64,000 bases of DNA from Candidatus Poribacteria bacterium. GTDB lineage: Bacteria; Poribacteria; WGA-4E; WGA-3G. A program made the position numbers and the translations under genes. The notes under the pieces were generated by a model. It was not told the DNA's origin. It searched no databases and saw only the letters and a program-made list of their open reading frames with translations. Within the stretch, counting starts at the first letter, position 1, and each line of letters begins with the position of its first letter. Shown one piece after another: positions 8,641-18,377 of the stretch. The DNA lies in the NCBI GenBank assembly GCA_958295945.1, contig OY282386.1, positions 5,078,204-5,142,203 on the forward strand, written 5' to 3'.

Positions 8641-11580
8641 ATGCAAAATTCTGAACCAATATTAGAACAACTTCTCACCAACACACTTGAGGGAGAAGTC
8701 CGTTTTGACGCATATTCAAAAGCACTCTATAGCACAGATGCAAGCCTTTACCAAATTGAGCCGATAGGCGTTGTTATTCCCAAACATAAACAGGACGTAA
8801 TCAAAACAGTCCAGTTAGCTGCTGAAAGAAAAACACCAATACTCCCTCGCGGTGGCGGAACGAGTCTTGCTGGTCAAAGTGTTGGTGAAGCAATCGTCAT
8901 TGACATGTCCAAATACATGAATCAACTGATTGAGGTTAATGTTGATGAACATTGGGCACGTGTCCAACCAGGCATTATTCTTGATGAGTTAAACCAACTC
9001 CTAAAACCCCACGGACTCATGTATGCACCAGATGTCGCAACAAGTAGTCGGGCAAACGTCGGAGGTACCATCGGCAATAACTCCGCAGGTTCACACTCAC
9101 TCATCTACGGAAAAACCATTGACCATGTCCTGTCCTTAGACCTTGTTCTTTCGAACGGGGATGAGATAACCGCTGAACCGCTCTCATTCACTGAAGTCGC
9201 AGCTAAAAAACAAGGTAATTCTTTAGAAGCAAATATTTATCGCGAACTATGTAGAATCTGTGATGAGAATACGGATGAAATCCGTAAACGTTATCCACGT
9301 ATATTACGCAGAGTCGCAGGATACAACCTTGATGAATACGTAACTGATGCTGGTTCAAAAGAGGTAACTCCCTACCGTCGTGATGGATGCGATGCACACC
9401 GACCATTTAGTCTTGCCAAAATCGTTGTCGGGTCCGAAGGCACACTGGCAACTATCGTTGAAGCAAAAGTCAATCTCGTACCTATTCCAAAAATGACATC
9501 TCTGTGCGTAGTACATTTTGAGTCGATCATTGATGCTATGGAAGCAATGCAACCTATATTAGATTGTAACCCCACGGCAGTTGAACTGATTGACAAAACA
9601 ATACTCAGTATGGCACAAGGTTCCATAGAATTTTCACGACTGACCAGTTTCATACAAGGTGAACCGGAAGCACTCCTCGCCGTGGAATTCTACGGTGAAA
9701 CAGACACTGAACTACACCAACAGATTGACCACCTTGAAAATTCACTAAAGACTGCCGGATTTGGATATGCTTATGTCCGATGTTTTACTGCCGAAGAAAA
9801 GGCACAAGTCTGGGAAACAAGGAAAGCCGGTCTCGGTCTACTTATGGGCATGAAAGGTGATGCAAAACCGATCGGATTTGTAGAAGATGCTGCTGTTCCT
9901 ATTGAAAACTTACCGGAATATGTCCGCAGATTTGATGAAATCGTCACGAAACACGATACCACTGCATCATATTACGCACACGCCAGTGTTGGCTTACTCC
10001 ACAACCGACCAATAATCAATCTAAAATCTGAGTCAGATGTCCAAAAAATGCACAGTATCGCAAGTGAAGTGCGCGACCTACTTCTAGATCTTGATGGTGC
10101 AATGAGTGGCGAACACGGGGATGGACTTGTACGCAGTGAATGGATTGAAAGCATGTTCGGACCACAAATATATCAAGCACTTCGCGAGGTAAAAAACGCA
10201 TTTGACCCAGACGGTATTATGAATCCCGGAAAAATTATTGATCCTCCACCCATGACTGAAAATCTCAGGTTCGGACCAAAATACAACACAATCAAAATTG
10301 ATACTTATTTCGATTTTTCTTCACAAGATGGGTTCGGTAGAGCCATTGAAATGTGTAATGGTGTAGGGGCATGTCGTAAAACTTTAACTGGAACGATGTG
10401 TCCATCATTTATCGCAACACGAGAAGAGGAACATTCCACCCGCGGTCGTGCAAACGCACTCCGTTCCGTTATCTCTGGTGCTCTACCACATACTGATTTC
10501 ACAAGTGAAAGACTCTATGAAGTCCTTGATCTTTGTCTCGGTTGCAAAGCATGCAAGGCAGAATGTCCATCAAACGTGGATATGGCAAAAATAAAATATG
10601 AGATGCTCGCACACTACCGTAAAGCAAACGGACTCCCATTGCGAAATCGACTATTCGGTGAAATTGGATCTCTTGCTGTTTTCGGTTCCGCATTTGCCCC
10701 CGTCTCAAATTGGGCAACAAATAACCCATTATCTAAGTTCATTGCCGAAAAAATTATTGGTGTTGACCGCCGCCGAGATATGCCTACCTTTGTTCATAAC
10801 ACTTTTGAAAAATGGTTCAGAAAACGACACACGCCACAAACTTCAGATAAAAAAGTCGTGCTCTTTCACGATACATTCATGAACTATAGTGAACCCCATA
10901 TCGGTAAAGCAGCAGTCCATGTATTAGAAGCCGCTGGGTATGAAATTATATTGCCAAAAAAACAGTGTTGCGGCAGACCACTCATCTCTGAAGGTATGCT
11001 CGAAAAAGCAATTGAATACGGAAATTACAATATTGAACAACTCCATCCTTACGTTGAGGAAGGAATACCAATAGTAGGCTGTGAACCGAGCTGCACCTCT
11101 GCCTTGATCGACGATTATGTTGAACTCATTAACACACCTAAAGCAAAACGTGTCGCAGAGAATACTTATTCACTTGAAGAATTCCTGATACAGGCTCATG
11201 AAAACAACGACCTCACACTCACTTATGAGACTGAACCGCGTGAAATCTTATTGCACGGACATTGCCATCAGAGAGCACTTGATGGAATTCAACCCGTTCA
11301 ACAAATGCTTGAATTACCACCAACTCATAACGTTACTGTCATTGATTCCAGTTGTTGTGGCATGGCAGGTTCATTCGGATATGAAAAGTCACATTACGAA
11401 ATCTCTATGAAAATAGGAGAACTCCGACTCTTCCCAACTATTCGTGAACAATCTGGGGAATTCACACTAACAGCATCTGGATTCTCCTGTCGACACCAAC
11501 TTGAACACGGTACTAGCATCCTACCAAAACATCCAATTGAAGTACTAAATGAATCGATTACGCCAAAAACAAACATTTGA
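8641..11580 (+). CDS. FAD-linked oxidase / Fe-S oxidoreductase fusion (GlcD-GlpC type, D-lactate dehydrogenase-like)
   Basis: 979 residues. The N-terminal half is a FAD_binding_4 (PCMH) domain with 'PRGGGTSLAGQS' at residue ~69, followed by the FAD-oxidase C domain ending near 'DPDGIMNPGKI'. The C-terminal half has [4Fe-4S] cysteine groups (C572..C587 and C632-x2-C635-x2-C638-x3-C642, 'CLGCKACKAEC') and two CCG-type motifs ('KQCCGRPL', 'SSCCGMAGSFG'). Fusions of this layout oxidise 2-hydroxy acids such as D-lactate, glycolate or D-2-hydroxyglutarate and pass electrons to the quinone pool. Substrate is not determined. The stop overlaps the upstream part of the next gene's ribosome-binding region, indicating an operon with the transporter and PhyH genes. 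Confidence 0.9.
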   Translation: MQNSEPILEQLLTNTLEGEVRFDAYSKALYSTDASLYQIEPIGVVIPKHKQDVIKTVQLAAERKTPILPRGGGTSLAGQSVGEAIVIDMSKYMNQLIEVNVDEHWARVQPGIILDELNQLLKPHGLMYAPDVATSSRANVGGTIGNNSAGSHSLIYGKTIDHVLSLDLVLSNGDEITAEPLSFTEVAAKKQGNSLEANIYRELCRICDENTDEIRKRYPRILRRVAGYNLDEYVTDAGSKEVTPYRRDGCDAHRPFSLAKIVVGSEGTLATIVEAKVNLVPIPKMTSLCVVHFESIIDAMEAMQPILDCNPTAVELIDKTILSMAQGSIEFSRLTSFIQGEPEALLAVEFYGETDTELHQQIDHLENSLKTAGFGYAYVRCFTAEEKAQVWETRKAGLGLLMGMKGDAKPIGFVEDAAVPIENLPEYVRRFDEIVTKHDTTASYYAHASVGLLHNRPIINLKSESDVQKMHSIASEVRDLLLDLDGAMSGEHGDGLVRSEWIESMFGPQIYQALREVKNAFDPDGIMNPGKIIDPPPMTENLRFGPKYNTIKIDTYFDFSSQDGFGRAIEMCNGVGACRKTLTGTMCPSFIATREEEHSTRGRANALRSVISGALPHTDFTSERLYEVLDLCLGCKACKAECPSNVDMAKIKYEMLAHYRKANGLPLRNRLFGEIGSLAVFGSAFAPVSNWATNNPLSKFIAEKIIGVDRRRDMPTFVHNTFEKWFRKRHTPQTSDKKVVLFHDTFMNYSEPHIGKAAVHVLEAAGYEIILPKKQCCGRPLISEGMLEKAIEYGNYNIEQLHPYVEEGIPIVGCEPSCTSALIDDYVELINTPKAKRVAENTYSLEEFLIQAHENNDLTLTYETEPREILLHGHCHQRALDGIQPVQQMLELPPTHNVTVIDSSCCGMAGSFGYEKSHYEISMKIGELRLFPTIREQSGEFTLTASGFSCRHQLEHGTSILPKHPIEVLNESITPKTNI

Positions 11581-11591
11581 GGAAATATAAA

Positions 11592-13056
11592 ATGTCTAAA
11601 TTATTTCAACCACTTGAAGACTTCAAAACTGTTGACTTACCTGAAAAGCAATTACCATTTTGGAAAATTGCTGGACCAGGTGCAATTTTAGTGGGATTGT
11701 CTATCGGTGCAGGTGAAATTGTAATTTGGCCCCGGATCACCGCACAATACGGCAGTAGTATGGTTTGGGCAGCTGTCTTCGGAGTATTTCTTCAACTTTG
11801 GATAAACTTTGAAGTTGGCAGATGGACGATTGCCACAGGGGAAACGGTATACACAGGATATAGTCGTATTTGGCGTGGTTTCGCACCACTGTTCATTCTA
11901 CTAATTTATAGTCGGATGGATAGCACCAGGGTGGGCACGCGAATCGGGGGCTGCTCTTAAGGCACTCATCTTCAACCCAAATTGGCAAGAAGGCACGTTT
12001 TGGGGATCAGATACCTTTTGGACAATCGTAACATTCACTGCAGCTGCTCTAATCCTGTTTGGTCCGAAGATGATTTACAACTCTGTGGAGAACACTGTTG
12101 AGGTACTCGTTGCTGTCGTAACAATTGGACTCATTCTCGTAGCAATTCTGGTCGGTTCTTGGGATACATGGAAAGACTTAGGGGCAGGTATAATTAATGT
12201 AGGACATAAAGACCCCAATATGTCAGTGAAAGAATTGTTTATTGCATTGGTCTTCGCGGGAGCAGGAGGAACAGCAAATCTGTTCTACACATTCTATCTT
12301 CGAGATAAAAATATAGGAATGGGGGCACGAGTCCCAAGCCTGCTAAATCCACTTCGTGAACGGACTGAAAAAGTGCCATCTACAGGTTATCTGTTTGAAG
12401 AAACTGAAGAGAACCGAAACCGATTTGCAGATTGGTGGGATTACATCAAACGAGACCAAATCCTATTCTTCTGGGCACTCAATACTTTCACAATTCTCCT
12501 ATTTATTTTCGGGGCACTCGCAGTTTTACATCCACAAGTGGTTGAAAAAGGTATTGAAGCTGTGCCGAGTAAGCAACAACTCATTTTTGATGAAGCAGAA
12601 ATATTAGGGAACAGTTTTGGTGGGTTCGGTCGCCGCATCTTCCTGTTAGTCGGTGTCGCAACACTTTTCGGAACACAACTTGCACTGCTGGACGGTGTGG
12701 GACGTTCCATCTCTGATATTATCTACACTAATTTTAAAGGGGCACAGAAACGCGCATTGAGTTGGTGGTACCTGCTCATAGTAGGAATATGGATCGTTGC
12801 TGGATGTATCATTACTTATATTATGGAACAATTAAATGTTAGCGGACTCGGTTTCCTATTCAGTGCAGCATATATGGGTGGCTTTGCAATGGCACTCTAC
12901 GTCCCACTTACCCTTTACATGAACCGTCGTTTTTTACCGAGTTTTGCTAAACCTAAAGCAATTTCAACCATTATGATGCTGATCGCATCAGCTGTTTATA
13001 TCGGCTTTGCTATATCAAGTCTAATCTGGGAAATTAATCGACTTATCGGAGGATAA
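11592..13056 (+). pseudogene. Nramp-family metal-ion transporter-like protein, interrupted by a frameshift
   Basis: The start at 11592 (gaggaaatataaa ATG) reads 'MSKLFQPLEDFK..' through 'KIAGPGAILVGLSIGAGEIVIWPRITAQYG', an Nramp-like first helix pair, then hits a stop at 11960. The next frame resumes near 11905 with 'VGWIAPGWARESGAALKALIF' and runs to 13056. Removing one base in the ctactaatttatagt stretch (~11898-11910) restores a ~487-residue protein with about 11 hydrophobic segments, normal for the family. Both halves are otherwise well preserved, so a recent mutation or an assembly error are both likely. Substrate is unknown; its place after a 2-hydroxy-acid oxidase suggests it may not be a simple Mn/Fe importer. 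Confidence 0.82.
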
Positions 13057-13058
13057 AA

Positions 13059-13880
13059 ATGGACAAGAACGCTCAAAAAGCATTGTTTGAAAAAGAAGGT
13101 TATCTTGTTGTTGAAAACCTATTATCTCCTGCAGAACTAGAAGAATGTCAGACAGAAATACAACTGATTCATGAGTTTGCTGCTGGACATGCATCTGATG
13201 AAAAAAAGGAACGGGCAGAGGTCGCACGCAAACACGTACAACGAGAACCTTTCGCGCAAGATAAATCGCAAGGAGATAAATTACCTGTCCTAAGAAAAGC
13301 AGAAAATACACGTCAGTATTCTGATGTGTTTAAGAATTTAGCACAACATCCCAACCTTGTAGCAGTCCTACAAAACCTTCTCGGAGAAGACCTGCTGCTC
13401 TTTAGAAGCACCTTAATGTTCAAACCCGCTTTCCACGGTTCATCACATGGACTGCATCAGGATTCAGCATATTGGCCAATGGAGCCACCAAGATTAGTAA
13501 CGGTAAGCATTTCGCTAAATGATGCAACACCAGAAAATGGGTGCTTTAAAGTCGTTCCACGAAGTCATTTATGGGGCGTTCAAGAATGGGGTGGAATCGC
13601 ACGACAACAGGACGCAGAACTCACAGACCGCAAGGAAGTTGCTGAACAACAGATGGACGTGCCGCTTACCGCTGGCAGTGCACTGTTCTTCCACAGTCTG
13701 ATGGTACACGGTTCAGGTCCCAACACTACTCCTAATCCGAGAAACACGGCTCTTTACGCATATTTTTCTCCAGATGTCAGATATGTTACCAAAGATGGCA
13801 CAGGAGAACGCACATTCCCTGTCGTGGCAGGACTAAACGGAAAAACAGAGATGAAGTTCACCGCACAGAAAGCCTCATAA
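13059..13880 (+). CDS. Phytanoyl-CoA dioxygenase (PhyH) family protein
   Basis: 273 residues. The Fe(II) facial triad is visible as H133-x-D135 ('HQDSAYW') and H217 ('MVHGSGPN'), with a downstream Arg ('NPRNTALY') for 2-oxoglutarate. The enzyme should hydroxylate a small substrate using O2 and 2-oxoglutarate. The ribosome-binding site GGAGGA overlaps the last codons of the transporter gene, so it is translationally coupled to the operon 8641-13056. The substrate cannot be named; PhyH proteins are often expanded in Poribacteria-like genomes. Confidence 0.88.
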   Translation: MDKNAQKALFEKEGYLVVENLLSPAELEECQTEIQLIHEFAAGHASDEKKERAEVARKHVQREPFAQDKSQGDKLPVLRKAENTRQYSDVFKNLAQHPNLVAVLQNLLGEDLLLFRSTLMFKPAFHGSSHGLHQDSAYWPMEPPRLVTVSISLNDATPENGCFKVVPRSHLWGVQEWGGIARQQDAELTDRKEVAEQQMDVPLTAGSALFFHSLMVHGSGPNTTPNPRNTALYAYFSPDVRYVTKDGTGERTFPVVAGLNGKTEMKFTAQKAS

Positions 13881-13967
13881 ACAGGACATAGGCATATACT
13901 GTTGAGCACTTTATAAGTGCTTTGTAATTCAGAATCCATCTATTAGTGAAAATTACCTATGTCCTAT

Positions 13968-14070
13968 TATGGTGAAGTATAAAAATATATCTACACTTTC
14001 TATCTACGGTAGGCGAGGTTTCCTAACCTCGCCTAAGGAATGTGTCCAATTACTTCAATAATTTACCATA
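13968..14070. mobile_element. MITE-like element, TATAGT family (TATGGT-end variant, 103 bp)
   Basis: Terminal inverted repeats start TATGGT on both sides and keep the ACAC at their inner ends. The centre is the shared 'ggtaggcgaggtttcctaacctcgcc' palindrome. The length equals that of the other copies. It lies 24 bp before the SDR start codon and so replaces that gene's upstream region. Confidence 0.65.
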
Positions 14071-14093
14071 AATACAAATCTGAAGGATTACAC

Positions 14094-14888
14094 ATGAAGG
14101 TCGCACTTGAAGAATACGGAGCGATTGTCACTGGTGGAGCAAACGGAATTGGTAAGGCTATTGTGCACGCTCTCATAGAAAATGGTGCCAATGTAGCAAT
14201 TATAGATATTGACACACAAGCAGGCACTCAAACCGTACAAGAAATACAGAAACGTGGTAGTACTTGTATTTTCGTTGAAGCAGATGTTAGCAACCCAGAA
14301 CAGATGGAAGCAGCTGCCAAAAACATCGCTACGCAACTCGGTGGAATACAAATACTCATAAACAATGCTGGTATCAACACAAGAAGTGAACGCGTACCAA
14401 TCCATCAATACACTCTAGACGATTGGCACCGCATTCTTCAAGTCGACCTAACAGGTGTTTTTGTCGTTAGCCGTGCCGTAATCCCTCACATGCTTGAAAA
14501 AACTCCCGGACGCATTGTCAATATCAGTTCTATAGCAGGATTAGTACCGCTGCGTCTTCAGAGTGCTTTCGTCGCAGCAAAAGCGGGAGTAGCAAATCTC
14601 ACACGATCAATGGCATTGGAACTCGGACCGAAAGGAATACTTGTCAACGCAGTAGCACCGGGTTCAACATTAACCCGAGGCACAAAAGCACTCTTCTATG
14701 GTCCAGATGGAGCATACACTGAAAACGCGGAAAGTCTCCTATCACACATCCCACTCGGACGACCAGGAAATGTTGAAGAGATTGCTGCAGCAGTACTATT
14801 TTTGGTCGCACCAGATGCAAGTTATATCAATGGTGCAATACTCACCGTTGATGGCGGTTGGACTGCCGGATACACGCGAGACTGGTAA
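14094..14888 (+). CDS. Short-chain dehydrogenase/reductase with Tyr-to-Phe change in the active site
   Basis: 264 residues from the ATG at 14094 after 'gaaggattacac'. Cofactor motifs are intact: 'TGGANGIG' (T13-G20), 'DADV'-type acidic residue region, and 'NNAG'. The catalytic Ser is S146 ('NISSIAG') and Lys is K163, but the residue 13 after S146 is F159 ('SAFVAAKAG') instead of Tyr. Classical SDRs need this Tyr as the acid/base. The protein may bind NAD(P)H without normal turnover or use other chemistry. The C-terminus '..ILTVDGGWTAGYT' is normal. Substrate not inferred. A longer GTG-start reading frame from 14040 lies inside the MITE and is not favoured. Confidence 0.88.
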   Translation: MKVALEEYGAIVTGGANGIGKAIVHALIENGANVAIIDIDTQAGTQTVQEIQKRGSTCIFVEADVSNPEQMEAAAKNIATQLGGIQILINNAGINTRSERVPIHQYTLDDWHRILQVDLTGVFVVSRAVIPHMLEKTPGRIVNISSIAGLVPLRLQSAFVAAKAGVANLTRSMALELGPKGILVNAVAPGSTLTRGTKALFYGPDGAYTENAESLLSHIPLGRPGNVEEIAAAVLFLVAPDASYINGAILTVDGGWTAGYTRDW

Positions 14889-14912
14889 GAACAATACAAC
14901 AACCATCATACA

Positions 14913-15329
14913 CTATGGATTTGGCGGAGAAGTACAGATTAACACCTCCAAAGTCTCATCACCAGTATTCTCAATGCCGTGCTCACACCACGGAGGAAGA
15001 TGTATAAACGTCCCCGTCTGCACAGGAACTTTTTCATCTGCTATCGTCATGGTTCCTTCACCACGCATGATAACATAACACTCCTCAGTATGATGACTCC
15101 CCGGTTCCAAAACAACATGTGGTGGAACAAAAAACATCACCATCCCTAAATTCTCAGCAGGTGCTTTCGGATTCGCAGGATGCACAACACGCACACCAAT
15201 CCCATCACAACCCGGATATTTCACCGGCACACCATCTTGAACAGTGACGACATTAGCGCGCACTTGTCCCTTAGGTTTTGGAATCGGAGGTTCTCCTTCA
15301 TAACCTTTAAACTGATTAATTTTTGCCAT
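14913..15329 (-). CDS. Cupin-domain protein
   Basis: 138 residues with one cupin-2 barrel: 'PGSHHTEECYVIMRGEGTM' carries motif 1 (HH..E..G) and 'HLPPWCEHGIENTG' motif 2 (H). It should bind a divalent metal and act as a small dioxygenase, isomerase or sugar-binding protein. The start has a good GAGGTGG site 4 bases upstream. It follows the FAH gene by 15 bp on the same strand, so the two likely form an operon for catabolism of an acidic or sugar-derived metabolite. Confidence 0.82.
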   Translation of the reverse strand: MAKINQFKGYEGEPPIPKPKGQVRANVVTVQDGVPVKYPGCDGIGVRVVHPANPKAPAENLGMVMFFVPPHVVLEPGSHHTEECYVIMRGEGTMTIADEKVPVQTGTFIHLPPWCEHGIENTGDETLEVLICTSPPNP

Positions 15330-15344
15330 CTGCCACCTCTAACC

Positions 15345-16094
15345 TCAATCCACAACAGGATTACTTAGAACCCCGATTCCTTCAATCTCTACCTCAACCA
15401 CATCTCCTGCTCTCAATGCAGTTGTAGTACCGGGTGTGCCAGTATAAACCGCATCACCTGGATTTAAAGTTATCGCTTGTGAAATAAAACTAACTATCAC
15501 AGGTACAGGAAAAATAAGATCTCCAGTGGTTTGAGACTGAACTGCCTCACCATTAATGCGTGTTTCTAACTGTAAATCACCATAATTAACATCAGTCGCA
15601 ATGAAAGGTCCCATAGGTCCAAATGTATCTGATGCTTTCGCACGCCACCATTGCATATCATCCGATTGCCATGTGCGAGCACTCACATCATTCCCACAAG
15701 TTACGCCTAAGATGTTTGCTGCCGCTTCTTCAGGAGTCGCTTTACTCGTCCTTGCCTTCATTATAACAACCAATTCACCTTCAGCATGAACATCATCATC
15801 ACCCGATGGAAGTACAATATCACCACCAGGATCGTTAATACAGGATGGTGTCTTGATAAAGATTTCTGGATTTTTAGGTTCAGGAGCATCTCCCAAATGA
15901 CTCCGGTAATTCAATCCCACTGCTAACACCTTAGATGGTCTTGTCGGTGCAAGTACTTTCACATCCTCTAAAGCAACGGTTTCACCTGTCTCATTGAATT
16001 CCGTAAAAGGACAAGCATCTAACATTTTTAGATTATTTCCATCAACAATACCGTATTCAATTTTCTCATTCAATTCAAATCGAGCAAATTTCAT
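15345..16094 (-). CDS. Fumarylacetoacetate hydrolase family protein
   Basis: 249 residues from the ATG at 16094, which has a strong GGAGG eight bases upstream; an in-frame extension to 16403 runs through the MITE and is rejected. FAH motifs are present: 'VGLNYRSHLGD', 'IFIKTPSCI', metal ligands in 'HAEGELVVIM' and 'VTCGNDVSARTWQ', and 'YTGTPGTTTAL'. Members hydrate or decarboxylate 2-oxo acids, cleave acylpyruvates or act in sugar-acid breakdown. The substrate is open. Divergent from the SDR and co-directional with the cupin gene. Confidence 0.9.
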   Translation of the reverse strand: MKFARFELNEKIEYGIVDGNNLKMLDACPFTEFNETGETVALEDVKVLAPTRPSKVLAVGLNYRSHLGDAPEPKNPEIFIKTPSCINDPGGDIVLPSGDDDVHAEGELVVIMKARTSKATPEEAAANILGVTCGNDVSARTWQSDDMQWWRAKASDTFGPMGPFIATDVNYGDLQLETRINGEAVQSQTTGDLIFPVPVIVSFISQAITLNPGDAVYTGTPGTTTALRAGDVVEVEIEGIGVLSNPVVD

Positions 16095-16158
16095 AAATAA
16101 GTCCTCCACCATTATTTTCACATGAATCTCCCATTTTGTCAACTGATTGTCACTATTA

Positions 16159-16312
16159 GAGGTGTGTAAAGTTCTTGGTACTAACTTCTTACTATCCATT
16201 GTATTGCGGGGTCTCCGTGCCCCGCAGTTGTTGGTAGATTCAAAGATCGCGGGGTACGGAGACCCCGTAATACAGTGGTTGATGTGATATTTTGCCAAGA
16301 ACTTTACACATC
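16159..16312. mobile_element. MITE-like element, GTGTGTAAAG family (complete, ~154 bp)
   Basis: Both ends carry GRTGTGTAAAGTTCTTGG repeats in inverted orientation. The interior has a near-perfect stem: 'gcggggtctccgtgcccc' against 'cggggtacggagacccc'. The terminal bases match the ends of the ISKra4-like element at 1706-2862. It sits between the divergent FAH and pyrK genes. Confidence 0.78.
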
Positions 16313-16450
16313 TCTTATCTGTCATTTCTCTTGTGTTTCCACCTGAAGCGTGGTATAATACAGAACTAAAATAAACGGTAAGCATCAAGCATGCGAAAAT
16401 CAACGTAGATCACAAACCTTTGTTGCTTGATATGATCTGTTTGCAGTCTA

Positions 16451-17257
16451 ATGCCATATATGTACACATACGATACGTATACCACAATTCTGTCAAATGA
16501 GAGAGTAGCGGAAGATCATTACCTGTTACGTTGTGAATGTATTGACATAGCACAGCATGCAGAACCGGGGCAATTTATTCATGTCCTCATATCTTACGGA
16601 ACAGGACTTTTACTCCGTCGTCCATTCACGATATATACGGTTGATGATAGACATATAACTATGTTGTATCAGATCATTGGTGAAGGAACACGACGGTTAT
16701 CAGAGTTACCAAGAGGCGCGTCAATACAAGTATTAGGACCGCTTGGTAACACGTTTGACATTGTTGGCAATCCCAATCCTGCGATTTTAGTTGGTGGAGG
16801 TGCGGGTATAGCATCCCTCATGTTGCTTGCAGTTTCATTGCGGACACAAGGCATTGAGACATTAGGATTGATAGGGGCACAACACAGCGAAAGATTGCTC
16901 AGTGTCGACGATTTGGAAGGAATCGGTGTGTCTGTACATATTGCTACAGATGATGGGAGTGTTGGTCATCACGGATTTGTTATTGATGTTCTAATTGATA
17001 TTCTCCATAAGAATGATTTGAATCATCCGACAATCTATGCTTGCGGTCCACACGGAATGCTCGCTGCTGTCAGTAAGATTACATCAGAATTTGGAGTCCC
17101 AACGCAAGTTGCTATGGAAAATCGGATGGGGTGTGCTATGGGTGTATGTCTTGGCTGTGTATGTCCTATACGTATTGGAGATAATCAGATAGAGTATCAA
17201 CGTGTCTGCACTGAAGGACCTGTCTTTAATGCTACTGAAATCGCATGGGAAATATAG
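16451..17257 (+). CDS. pyrK: Dihydroorotate dehydrogenase electron transfer subunit
   Basis: 268 residues. The ferredoxin-reductase fold has the FAD motif 'RRPFTIY' (residue ~57) and NAD-binding 'ILVGGGAGIASL'. The C-terminal [2Fe-2S] cysteines are in 'ENRMGCAMGVCLGCVCPI' and 'RVCTEGPVF', the PyrK pattern. It would pass electrons from type 1B PyrD to NAD+. pyrD itself is not in this window. It lies 22 bp before bioB. The start ATG lacks a clear ribosome-binding site; nearby ATGs at 16460 are possible. Confidence 0.85.
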   Translation: MPYMYTYDTYTTILSNERVAEDHYLLRCECIDIAQHAEPGQFIHVLISYGTGLLLRRPFTIYTVDDRHITMLYQIIGEGTRRLSELPRGASIQVLGPLGNTFDIVGNPNPAILVGGGAGIASLMLLAVSLRTQGIETLGLIGAQHSERLLSVDDLEGIGVSVHIATDDGSVGHHGFVIDVLIDILHKNDLNHPTIYACGPHGMLAAVSKITSEFGVPTQVAMENRMGCAMGVCLGCVCPIRIGDNQIEYQRVCTEGPVFNATEIAWEI

Positions 17258-17279
17258 TTTGTATACAGAAACAGATAAA

Positions 17280-18377
17280 ATGAAACCAGAATTCTTCCAG
17301 AAATTGACAGAAACAAGTTTGCAGGGTGAATTGCTTTCGGACACTTGTTGTGAGAAAATATTATCAATATCTGAAGTGGAATTACTTCCTTTATTAGACG
17401 CTGCTTACCAAGTTCGTAAAACATATTATCAGAATACTGTGCAGTTGCACATTCTCAACAACGCACAAAACGGCAATTGTCCAGAGGATTGTAACTATTG
17501 TGTGCAGGCAAAAACTGCAACAGCAGATATTGATACCTATTCATTAAAACCGATGTCAGAGATTCTCGCTGAAGCGGAACGGGCATATCAATCTGGTGCA
17601 TATCGTTATTGTATCGTGATGAGTGGTAGAGGACCTAACTCAAAGAAGGTTAAACAACTGTCACACATAATCCAAACAGTCAAAAGCCGTTACCCTATTG
17701 AAGTTTGTCTATCTGTTGGATTGATCGATGAACCTGCTGCCCTAACATTAAAAGAAGCAGGATTGGACAGATTAAACCACAATCTCAACACATCTGAAAC
17801 CCACTATCCAAACATCTGTAGCACGCATACATATCAAGATAGGATGGATACATTAAAGGCTGCACAAACTGTAGGACTTGCTTGCTGTTCAGGCGTGATT
17901 GTCGGTATGGGTGAGGATAACGGTGACTTGATTAGTGTTGCCAAAGAACTCCGAAAACTAAAAGTTGCCTCAATTCCAGTCAACTTTTTCCTACCAATTG
18001 CTGGCACGCAGGTCCAGGACAGTACATCATTAACGCCAGATTTTTGTCTACGTGTATTATGTCTATATCGGTTCCAAAATCCCACAGCGGAGATAAGGGT
18101 TGCTGCAGGACGAGAACATCATTTGCGCGGCATGGAGGTAATGTCGCTATATCCTGCGAATTCAATGTTCTTAGATGGATACCTGAATGCGAAAGGGAAG
18201 GAAGCATATCGCACACTACAAATGATAGAAGATGCTGGATTTACGATTGAAACTAACGGGGATATATCTGAATACCTTCAACATCCACCGAACAAACAAG
18301 TAAATGTGCCGCTAAAAGAATTAGAAGTACTTCGTCCGCGTATGGAATCCAGAGCACAAGTATTTGGTAAGACCTAA
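17280..18377 (+). CDS. bioB: Biotin synthase (radical SAM)
   Basis: 365 residues from the ATG at 17280, which begins just after pyrK ends; an upstream in-frame start would overlap pyrK. The SAM cluster motif is C67-x3-C71-x2-C74 ('CPEDCNYC'). Other BioB features are 'LHILNNAQNGNCPEDC', 'NHNLNTSETHYPNI', 'CSGVIVGMGED' and 'VAAGRE'. It converts dethiobiotin to biotin by inserting sulfur. No other biotin gene is nearby. The gene overlaps the methyltransferase stop tail to tail by 4 bases. Confidence 0.93.
   Translation: MKPEFFQKLTETSLQGELLSDTCCEKILSISEVELLPLLDAAYQVRKTYYQNTVQLHILNNAQNGNCPEDCNYCVQAKTATADIDTYSLKPMSEILAEAERAYQSGAYRYCIVMSGRGPNSKKVKQLSHIIQTVKSRYPIEVCLSVGLIDEPAALTLKEAGLDRLNHNLNTSETHYPNICSTHTYQDRMDTLKAAQTVGLACCSGVIVGMGEDNGDLISVAKELRKLKVASIPVNFFLPIAGTQVQDSTSLTPDFCLRVLCLYRFQNPTAEIRVAAGREHHLRGMEVMSLYPANSMFLDGYLNAKGKEAYRTLQMIEDAGFTIETNGDISEYLQHPPNKQVNVPLKELEVLRPRMESRAQVFGKT

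Noticed and set aside
13040-13056. Gly-Gly C-terminus of the transporter as a possible carrier signal
   Set aside because: The codons overlap the ribosome-binding site of the next gene, and the protein is a membrane transporter; this is used as the control case for the Gly-Gly at 24862.
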